From an uncultured Clostridium sp. (GTDB lineage Bacteria > Bacillota > Clostridia > Clostridiales > Clostridiaceae), in contig CAKVLD010000082.1 of assembly GCA_934755305.1 (NCBI GenBank), positions 1 through 10,810 on the forward strand: a DNA stretch of 10,810 nucleotides, written 5' to 3'. The notes under the pieces were generated by a model. It was not told where the DNA came from. It made no database searches and saw only the letters and a list, made by a program, of their open reading frames with translations. How positions within the stretch are numbered: position 1 is the first letter of the stretch; every line of letters begins with the position of its first letter. Shown here one piece after another: positions 6,422 through 10,810 of this stretch. Position numbers and translations under genes: made by a program.

Positions 6422-7159
6422 TTATCTCACCTCATCTAGTAATTCTTTTAATTCTGTATAGGCTTTATTCTTCTTATAATTAATAATAGTATCTTTTCTA
6501 AATTGCATTTTATTAAATATACTATTTAAACTTATTTCTTGTTTAAACAACTTTCCTGGATATATTTCATCTATAACTTCTTTAATGTCAACATATAAAT
6601 GTGTTCTTCTATCAACATTATTAAGTACAAATCCCTTAATATTAAGATCCTCATTTAATACTTTAATCTTTTCAATAAAGTCTACTAAATTCTTTAATCC
6701 TGTTAATGAATAAGCAGAGCAATCAATTGGAATTATAACTTCATCACAAGCAACCAATGCATTAACCATATTTAAATCTAAACTTGGGTTACAATCAATA
6801 AGTACATAATCATAATCAAGCTTAGCTTTAGTTACAGCATTCTTTAACTTCATTTCTCTTGCTATTTCTGTAGATAGTAAAAGGTTGATGTCTGCAGAAG
6901 CTAAACTATTAACTACTACATCTAAATTTTCAATACTAGTTTTATGAATAACATTATTAAGATCTTCACCTTTTAATATTACATTGTAAATAGTATTATC
7001 AAACTCTTCATTAAAGAAAGTATTTGTAATATTAGCTTGTGAATCATTGTCTATTATTAAAACTTTCTTTCCTTCTTCAGCCAAAAGTGCTGCTAAATTT
7101 AAACTTAAAGTTGTTTTTCCCACTCCACCTTTTTGATTAACAAATGCTATAATCTTCAT
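6422..7159 (-). CDS. parA: ParA/Soj-type partition ATPase
   Basis: The N-terminus carries the deviant Walker A KGGVGKTT (residues 10-17) immediately after MKIIAFVNQ. The A' region is IIDNDSQAN (usually DxDPQ) and Walker B is VLIDCNPSLDL. At 245 residues it is the length of small type Ib ParA proteins without an N-terminal helix-turn-helix. The family uses ATP-dependent, nonspecific DNA binding to position plasmids or replicons through a centromere-binding partner, here the downstream RHH protein. The start ATG has GAGG 8 nt upstream. A promoter with a perfect -10 lies 58-86 nt upstream of the start codon. The gene leads an apparent operon that continues into the ATPase/nuclease-like pair. Confidence 0.9.
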   Translation of the reverse strand: MKIIAFVNQKGGVGKTTLSLNLAALLAEEGKKVLIIDNDSQANITNTFFNEEFDNTIYNVILKGEDLNNVIHKTSIENLDVVVNSLASADINLLLSTEIAREMKLKNAVTKAKLDYDYVLIDCNPSLDLNMVNALVACDEVIIPIDCSAYSLTGLKNLVDFIEKIKVLNEDLNIKGFVLNNVDRRTHLYVDIKEVIDEIYPGKLFKQEISLNSIFNKMQFRKDTIINYKKNKAYTELKELLDEVR

Positions 7160-7216
7160 TTATAGTACCTCACTTTATATCATAAATTCTTTTATATTCT
7201 GTGTTCATATAATATA

Positions 7217-7245
7217 ATTATATCTTATAACATTAATTATAACAA
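7217..7245 (-). promoter_or_regulatory. Promoter of the parA operon
   Basis: On the minus strand the -35 is TTGTTA (7240-7245), the spacer is exactly 17 nt, and the -10 is TATAAT (7217-7222), a perfect match. The predicted start of transcription is near 7210, about 50 nt before the parA ATG. The spacing to the palindromes beginning at 7288 would allow autorepression by the RHH protein. Confidence 0.7.
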
Positions 7246-7287
7246 TTAAATATATAATAAAATTTAAAATATTTATATAATTATTTT

Positions 7288-7305
7288 TTAATGTAATTAC
7301 ATTAA
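7288..7305. repeat. 18-bp perfect palindrome, candidate RHH or centromere site
   Basis: TTAATGTAATTACATTAA reads identically on both strands. It is one of two long palindromes in the spacer upstream of parA and contains the only G and one of the few Cs of this stretch. Confidence 0.45.
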
Positions 7306-7320
7306 TTAAAATATTATTAT

Positions 7321-7340
7321 TAAAATAAATATTTATTTTA
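7321..7340. repeat. 20-bp perfect A/T palindrome
   Basis: TAAAATAAATATTTATTTTA is a perfect palindrome of A and T only, centred 34 nt from the centre of the 18-bp palindrome. It could be a protein site, an unwinding element or chance in A/T DNA. Confidence 0.4.
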
Positions 7341-7382
7341 TTATATATTAAAATAACAATTAATTTTTAATATAATTCAATT

Positions 7383-7415
7383 AAAAAAGACATAATTCCA
7401 TATTAAAATTATGCC
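7383..7415 (-). terminator. Terminator after the 196-residue gene
   Basis: On the minus strand GGCATAATT (7407-7415) pairs with AATTATGTC (7389-7397), with one G-U pair, around an 8-nt loop and is followed directly by six T residues (7383-7388). Confidence 0.7.
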
Positions 7416-7533
7416 TATACATCATTAAATTTAAACCTTATTTTTAATTATTTATTTTTTTAATAATAAGCGAATAGCATAGCAATAAAGTTTACAATCT
7501 TTAAGAAATATAAACTCATTTGTGTAGGGGGCA

Positions 7534-8124
7534 TTATAAATTTCCCTCATCTACAATTAGGTCTGCTACAAGTGCATATTTGCTTCCAATACTTTTTATA
7601 TCTAATCTATCTCTCAAACACACATCATTCTTTAACACAATTAATAATTTTATACAATCCATATCAGCTAGGTTATAAACATTTCTCAAAGTAACATAAT
7701 TAACACAATTGAATTGATTTTTTAGTTCGGAATAATATTTCATAAAATTACGTAACTTATTGACTCTAGCACGTGTATGCATTGTCAAATAGAAATCTTC
7801 TTCATATTTAAAAGTATCGTCTATCTTCTCTAATATAATGTTATTGTCTTTAGCATATTCTTCAAAAGAATTACTTATATTTCTGTAACATAATTTCATC
7901 CTGCCTTCACAAGCTAAAAAATCTAAATCTAAATAACAATCTTCTATAGGCTCGCACTCTATGAACTTATCCACTAGCTTATTTAAATCCTTCAATAAAA
8001 TATGATACTTATCTTTAGTGTAAATTACACCAGTAACATTAGATGGTTCTTCATCACTATTTGCACTTGTAACAATATCTTTATAAGGATCTCCTCTATG
8101 ATTTTCATTATATTCTTTTGCCAT
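7534..8124 (-). CDS. 196-residue hypothetical protein with a C-terminal module shared with the preceding gene
   Basis: I do not recognise a family. The start is ATG at 8122-8124 (MAKEYNENHRGD), 7 nt below GGGAGG. A GTG 15 nt further upstream overlaps that site and is not a plausible start. The protein is soluble-looking, acidic and Tyr/Asn-rich, with helices around residues 38-54 and 110-132. Its C-terminal 34 residues (from about 163, VLKNDVCLRDRLDIKSIG) align without gaps to the 47-residue protein encoded just upstream, with 14 identities in 29 positions. The invariant pattern is VLK..V.LRD.L....G.KY...AD. The two genes are 23 nt apart and end in a shared terminator. One protein could regulate or titrate the other through the shared module. 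No catalytic motif is visible. Confidence 0.7.
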   Translation of the reverse strand: MAKEYNENHRGDPYKDIVTSANSDEEPSNVTGVIYTKDKYHILLKDLNKLVDKFIECEPIEDCYLDLDFLACEGRMKLCYRNISNSFEEYAKDNNIILEKIDDTFKYEEDFYLTMHTRARVNKLRNFMKYYSELKNQFNCVNYVTLRNVYNLADMDCIKLLIVLKNDVCLRDRLDIKSIGSKYALVADLIVDEGNL

Positions 8125-8147
8125 AACAAAACCTCCCACAAATGCAA

Positions 8148-8291
8148 CTACTTCCCTTTAACCTTAGTATCTGCAATAAATCTATACTTGCAACCGAAGT
8201 TTCTAACCTCAAGTAAATCTCTTAAACCAACTTCATGCTTCAATACTACTAATCCTTCTGTTAAAAGTTCATCATAATTTTTATCAGGCAT
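8148..8291 (-). CDS. 47-residue protein, stand-alone copy of the neighbour's C-terminal module
   Basis: The frame begins with ATG at 8289-8291, 6 nt below a good Shine-Dalgarno sequence (GGAAGGAA), and ends with TAG at 8148-8150. It encodes MPDKNYDELLTEG followed by the module VLKHEVGLRDLLEVRNFG and CKYRFIADTKVKGK. The module matches the end of the 196-residue protein (14 of 29 identical, most other positions conservative), which is strong evidence that both genes are real. It is the first gene after an extended -10 promoter at 8374-8401. With a likely helix, a turn and a final strand, it could be a small DNA- or protein-binding unit. The function is unknown, and no cysteine pairs, signal or membrane segment are seen. 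Confidence 0.72.
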   Translation of the reverse strand: MPDKNYDELLTEGLVVLKHEVGLRDLLEVRNFGCKYRFIADTKVKGK

Positions 8292-8373
8292 AACAATTCC
8301 TTCCTAAATCCCCTACTCTAACTTTTAATCATCTGGTTCTAATATTAACATTGAATTTTAAATATCCTTGTAA

Positions 8374-8401
8374 ATAATACCACGTTAAGTACATTTTACA
8401 A
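8374..8401 (-). promoter_or_regulatory. Extended -10 promoter of the 47/196-residue operon
   Basis: On the minus strand the -35 is TTGTAA (8396-8401), the spacer is 16 nt, and the -10 is TATTAT (8374-8379) preceded by TGG, an extended -10. Transcription would start near 8367, leaving a leader of about 75 nt. An inverted repeat, TTAAGTA (8385-8391) and TACTTAA (8403-8409), spans the -35 region and is a candidate operator. Confidence 0.65.
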
Positions 8402-8460
8402 ATACTTAATATATTATTATATTAGTTATTTAACATTTATTTTTAAATTGCTTATACAAT

Positions 8461-8485
8461 AAAAAAACAAGCTATAATCTAGCTT
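8461..8485 (-). terminator. Terminator downstream of the decayed gene
   Basis: On the minus strand AAGCTA (8480-8485) and TAGCTT (8469-8474) form a 6-bp stem with a 5-nt loop, followed by G and seven T residues (8461-8467). It lies 35 nt after the final stop of the broken frame at 8520. Confidence 0.55.
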
Positions 8486-8519
8486 AATACACTGATTATC
8501 GCTTACTTTTTTATTCTAA

Positions 8520-8678
8520 TTATTCATGTTCTTTACTTCTAGAATCATTAAATTGCACTTTAAATTCATCATCTATAACTTTTGTAGGACATGTATATTT
8601 TCTTCAATCCTAAATAATTTAACATTATTTTAAAATCTTATTAATCCCAAGAACCAACCTATCTCCTACTATCCCTGC
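8520..8678 (-). pseudogene. Decayed gene fragments
   Basis: Three successive minus-strand pieces look coding but are split by stops and frame changes. The first is AGIVGDRLVLGINKILK (8678-8628). The second is NNVKLFRIEENIHV in another frame (from 8629). The third is YTCPTKVIDDEFKVQFNDSR followed by SKEHE, back in the first frame (to TAA at 8520-8522). They are more GC-rich and less repetitive than the surrounding spacer and are followed by a terminator, as the end of a real gene would be. No start codon with a ribosome-binding site connects them. No family is recognised. At least two frame shifts would be needed to restore one protein, so some pieces may be chance. Confidence 0.35.
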
Positions 8679-8731
8679 TTAAAACTCAGTTATTAATCAA
8701 TCTCCTCAATCTCATACTCATATTCCTCATC

Positions 8732-8890
8732 TTAGTCATAATCATAATCTCCTGGATTTGACATATGAAGAAGTTCTGCACCTTCTCTTGAACAACTACA
8801 TAAATATAATGCAGCTTCTTCTGCTGCCTCATAACTATCATACAATTCATCCTGAACTTCACCTTCAAAAACAAGCCTATATTTTGACAT
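8732..8890 (-). CDS. 52-residue acidic small protein, C-terminal tail cut off by an in-frame TAA
   Basis: The start ATG (8888-8890) has AGGAGG 9 nt upstream and a TATAAT box at 8923-8928. The product reads MSKYRLVFEGEVQDELYDSY, then EAAEEAALYLCSCSREGAEL and LHMSNPGDYDYD, where TAA (8732-8734) ends it. The same frame continues for 12 codons, DEEYEYEIEEID, to a second TAA at 8693-8695. That tail has the same Asp/Glu/Tyr composition as the end of the first part, so the first TAA probably arose by a point change (for example from GAA) in a 65-residue ancestor. I recall similar SYEEAEEAA...GAE..MSNPGDY proteins in Firmicutes, mostly uncharacterised. An alpha/beta domain of about 45 residues with a disordered acidic tail is likely. 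The longest open frame over this region is an out-of-frame shadow. Confidence 0.7.
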   Translation of the reverse strand: MSKYRLVFEGEVQDELYDSYEAAEEAALYLCSCSREGAELLHMSNPGDYDYD

Positions 8891-8922
8891 AAATTTTTCC
8901 TCCTAACTCTTTCTTTAGTTTA

Positions 8923-8928
8923 ATTATA
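8923..8928 (-). promoter_or_regulatory. -10 box of the 52-residue gene
   Basis: A perfect minus-strand TATAAT lies 33 nt before the start codon, giving a leader of about 25 nt. The matching -35 near 8946-8951 is poor (TAATTA), so an activator or a fortuitous box are alternatives. It lies 56 nt outside the left end of the insertion sequence. Confidence 0.45.
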
Positions 8929-9012
8929 CTATTATTTATATCTCCTAATTACTAAGCAGTTAGATATTGAATTTATAAAAATTAAGGGGCTGTAAAAGAA
9001 GTCCTAAAAAGC

Positions 9013-9050
9013 AAACAGCCATACTAATTGAAAAACTAGTATGGTTGTTT
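9013..9050. terminator. Hairpin terminator inside the left IS end
   Basis: A 14-bp stem (9013-9026 with 9037-9050, one G-U) and a 10-nt loop are followed on the plus strand by TTTT and on the minus strand by TTTGCTTTTTAGG. It can stop transposase transcripts from leaving the element and block transcription entering from outside. Confidence 0.65.
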
Positions 9051-9141
9051 TTTTATATATTTCCATTTTTTAAATCTAAATTTTTAAAAATGGGCGCACT
9101 TAATAAAAACCTCGTTATAAATAAAAAAATTAAAGTAATTT

Positions 9142-10728
9142 TTATGCAACGAGCATTTTACGGTTTAATTTATTATTATATTTATAAAGATTATAACCGC
9201 AGGAAATCAATGTGAGTTCAAGAATTACATTATTTAGTCCTCGTCTAAACAATCTTTTGTAAGATCTATTCCATTTTATTATTCCAAATGTCCCTTCAGC
9301 TTGTATACTTCTATTCATACAAAGTAATGCTCCATGTACAGATTCTAGATTATTTATAACTTCTTCATGCATTGAGGTTAATTCTCTGTTTAAGCTTATA
9401 GTTCTATTTCCAGTAGCTTTTTTGCAGCATTCGCTCCGTTGAGGACATCCCTCACAATCCTCACATTCATAAAATTCTTCTGTTCTTCCATATTTGTTCT
9501 TTTTAACTTCCTTTTCATATTTAAATATAAATTTCTTTCCATTAGGACAAATAAGATTTCCTTCTTCATCCTTTGAAAAATTTATTGCTCTATAAGGATT
9601 ATTACGATATTTTTTATCTTTAGTCTCCTTTTCAAACATGGTAAATTTCATGAATTTCTCCATACAATGTTTTTCACAATAGATGTAGTTATTATATGAA
9701 CCGTAACCGGCATCGGCAATTGGATATTTGGGATAATGCCCATATGTATCATTAAATTTTTCCATTAAAGGAACAAAACACTCCATATCAGAAGCATATT
9801 TCTTAACATCTATTACTGCTATGTATTCATCACATATAGCTGCTTGAACATTATAAGCTGGCAATAGCTGATCATTTCCCATATAATCACGTTTAACCCT
9901 CATGAATGTAGCATCGTAATCTGTTTTTGAATAACTATTTCTTGAATCACCACATATTTCTATGCGGTTCGCGTAGCCTTTTAAACGCTCCATATATTCT
10001 AGCATCTTTTGATATTGTTTTTGATGAACACTTTTTCTATGCCCTTTACCAAACACAAAAGTATTTGTGTCAAGTCCAGTAGCTTTTTTATAATTAGAAA
10101 GCATATCTTTGACATAATCTACAGCATATTCATCTCTTTTTTCAAGCTTTACACCTAGTAGATTTAATACTTCAGAATTCATTTCATCTATTAATGTAGA
10201 AATTTTATCAAAAACCTTATCTCTATTTTTAATGCAGGAACGCTTCCATACCCATGTATATTTATTGGCATTTGCTTCGATTTTTGTTCCATCAATATAA
10301 GTATGCTCTAAATCTACGTTATCAACTTCAAAGATATAGTTATTTATATCTTTAAATATCTGCTCAATCGAACTAGATAGCTCATTACGAATAAAATTTC
10401 CAAAAGTAGCATGAGATGGAGCTTCGATACCATCAAGTAAATACATAAATCTAATATCTGTTTTGCAAAGCCTCTCTAATTCTCTTAAAGAGCTTATGCC
10501 ATTTTGCATAAATGCGAACAATATAACTTTAAGCAGTTTCTCTGAACCACATCTTGGACGACCTGTTCTGCAGCCTTTCTCTGCAAAATATGATTTTAGA
10601 TCAATGTGGTCCATTACATCGCAGAAAGTATATACCGGATCAGAAATATCAATTATTTTTTCAATTTCTAGTGGTAATTTCAATTGTTTTATTGTAAAAT
10701 TAATATTAGTAAGATTAATGGTTTGCAT
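9142..10728 (-). CDS. tnp: IS1182-family DDE transposase, 528 residues
   Basis: The N-terminal DUF772-like region (about 35-115) contains GRPRCGSEKLLKVILFAFMQ and SLRELERLCKTDIRFMYLL. The DDE catalytic residues are readable as Asp146 (YIDGTKIEANANKY), Asp339 (IADAGYGSYN) and Glu478 (QAEGTFGIIKWNRSYKR). The family landmark SKTDYDATFMRVKRD...LLPAYNVQAA (about 267-297) is present. A Cys-rich insert, ECEDCEGCPQRSECCKK (about 420-440), lies before the last catalytic residue. The length is normal and there are no internal stops, so it should be active. The ATG at 10726-10728 has only a weak GG about 12 nt upstream instead of a proper Shine-Dalgarno sequence, and a long hairpin ends 15 nt before it, suggesting low or controlled translation. 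Confidence 0.92.
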   Translation of the reverse strand: MQTINLTNINFTIKQLKLPLEIEKIIDISDPVYTFCDVMDHIDLKSYFAEKGCRTGRPRCGSEKLLKVILFAFMQNGISSLRELERLCKTDIRFMYLLDGIEAPSHATFGNFIRNELSSSIEQIFKDINNYIFEVDNVDLEHTYIDGTKIEANANKYTWVWKRSCIKNRDKVFDKISTLIDEMNSEVLNLLGVKLEKRDEYAVDYVKDMLSNYKKATGLDTNTFVFGKGHRKSVHQKQYQKMLEYMERLKGYANRIEICGDSRNSYSKTDYDATFMRVKRDYMGNDQLLPAYNVQAAICDEYIAVIDVKKYASDMECFVPLMEKFNDTYGHYPKYPIADAGYGSYNNYIYCEKHCMEKFMKFTMFEKETKDKKYRNNPYRAINFSKDEEGNLICPNGKKFIFKYEKEVKKNKYGRTEEFYECEDCEGCPQRSECCKKATGNRTISLNRELTSMHEEVINNLESVHGALLCMNRSIQAEGTFGIIKWNRSYKRLFRRGLNNVILELTLISCGYNLYKYNNKLNRKMLVA

Positions 10729-10743
10729 AAGTTAATTTTACCA

Positions 10744-10780
10744 AAAAATCGCTGTAAGTTTAATACTTACAGCGATTTTT
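10744..10780. terminator. Perfect hairpin just upstream of the transposase start
   Basis: A 16-bp stem, AAAAATCGCTGTAAGT at 10744-10759 and its complement at 10765-10780, closes a 5-nt loop and has runs of A and T at its base, so it can terminate in both directions. It lies between the right terminal repeat and the transposase start. In transcripts entering from outside it would stop RNA polymerase or mask the initiation region, a known way for insertion sequences to avoid being activated by neighbouring promoters. Confidence 0.75.
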
Positions 10781-10810
10781 CAATTGGGGGGAGTTTTTTT
10801 ACACCCCCTT

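Larger units (their letters stand above)
7160..7533. other. Extremely A+T-rich spacer upstream of parA, candidate partition or replication site
   Basis: No gene is seen in these 374 nt. Positions 7261-7380 contain only 4 G or C in 120. There are two perfect palindromes: an 18-bp one at 7288-7305 (TTAATGTAATTACATTAA) and a 20-bp one at 7321-7340. Short imperfect repeats also occur, with CATTAATTA twice and ATAACAATTAA twice. This is the usual place for the centromere and operator of a ParA/RHH cassette, and easily melted DNA would also suit an origin. The parA promoter lies at its left and the terminator of the 196-residue gene at 7383-7415. Confidence 0.5.
8292..8731. other. 440-nt stretch between small genes
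   Basis: This holds the promoter and operator-like repeat of the 47-residue gene (8374-8409), an A/T-rich tract (8401-8460), a terminator (8461-8485) and protein-like fragments of a decayed gene (8520-8678). No intact gene is seen. Confidence 0.6.
8984..10810 (-). mobile_element. Complete IS1182-type insertion sequence, 1827 bp
   Basis: The left end AAGGGGCTGTAAAAGAAGTC (8984-9003) and the reverse complement of the right end, AAGGGGGTGTAAAAAAACTC (10791-10810), match at 17 of 20 positions, giving clear terminal inverted repeats. Between them lies one full transposase gene framed by a hairpin at each end. The element length fits the IS1182 family. The window stops exactly at the right terminus, so a target-site duplication cannot be checked. 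The left flank is ATAAAAATT. It appears intact and possibly mobile. It lies about 90 nt upstream of the 52-residue gene and reads towards it. Confidence 0.88.

Noticed and set aside
7246..7382. CRISPR array or iteron series
   Set aside because: The repeats here are short, irregular A/T words without constant spacers; only the two palindromes are precise. No CRISPR-like repeats were seen anywhere in the window.
8125..8139. GTG start adding five residues (MGGFV) to the 196-residue protein
   Set aside because: That GTG overlaps the GGGAGG ribosome-binding site; the ATG 7 nt below it is the proper start.
8002..8277. 91-codon plus-strand frame
   Set aside because: It runs antisense to the 196- and 47-residue genes, which are supported by ribosome-binding sites and by their shared module. 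The frame has no ribosome-binding site of its own.
8686..8874. 62-codon minus-strand frame rich in Met, Lys and Arg
   Set aside because: It overlaps the 52-residue gene in another frame. That gene has AGGAGG, a -10 box and protein-like composition, whereas this frame has none and an unnatural composition.
10463..10735. 90-codon plus-strand frame
   Set aside because: It is antisense to the conserved N-terminus of the transposase and has no support of its own.
1..10810. tRNA or rRNA genes
   Set aside because: No cloverleaf-like GC-rich segments or ribosomal RNA core sequences were recognised on either strand.

Overview
The window is very A+T-rich, low-GC Firmicutes DNA. Shine-Dalgarno sites are strong (GGAGG, GAGGTG), the proteins are rich in Lys, Ile and Asn, and AGA and ATA codons are common. 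This fits Clostridium sensu stricto or a close relative. A ParA ATPase with a ribbon-helix-helix partner, an intact IS1182-type insertion sequence, insertion-sequence end remnants and many small unknown genes point to a plasmid or plasmid-like accessory region. No replication initiator is visible. All genes lie on the minus strand except one RNase H-like gene.

Layout. (1) Positions 1-3045: two 58-bp direct repeats, each with a minus-strand promoter, flank a cargo block. Read on the minus strand, the block holds a WYL-type regulator, a HEIGH zinc metallopeptidase, a hairpin, a 64-residue protein and traces of small membrane proteins. (2) Positions 3072-4540: a zinc-ribbon/TM2 membrane protein on the minus strand, a gene-free spacer, then the RNase H-like gene on the plus strand, closed by a shared terminator. 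(3) Positions 4544-7245: one apparent minus-strand operon of parA, an RHH protein, an AAA/SMC-like ATPase and a PD-(D/E)xK-like protein, read from a good promoter at about 7217-7245. (4) Positions 7246-7382: almost pure A/T with two long perfect palindromes, a candidate partition or replication site. (5) Positions 7383-8409: a promoter, a 47-residue gene, a 196-residue gene whose C-terminus is related to the 47-residue protein, and a terminator. (6) Positions 8461-8928: a decayed gene and a small acidic-tailed protein gene interrupted by an in-frame TAA. (7) Positions 8984-10810: a complete IS1182-type element whose right end coincides with the window end.

The cargo most likely to be a new system is the ATPase/nuclease-like pair, which looks like a two-gene anti-phage or plasmid-stability module cotranscribed with the partition genes. 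Next come the WYL-metallopeptidase pair between promoter-bearing repeats and the small/large pair sharing a previously unnamed (to me) module. All functional assignments come from reading motifs; no database search was possible.
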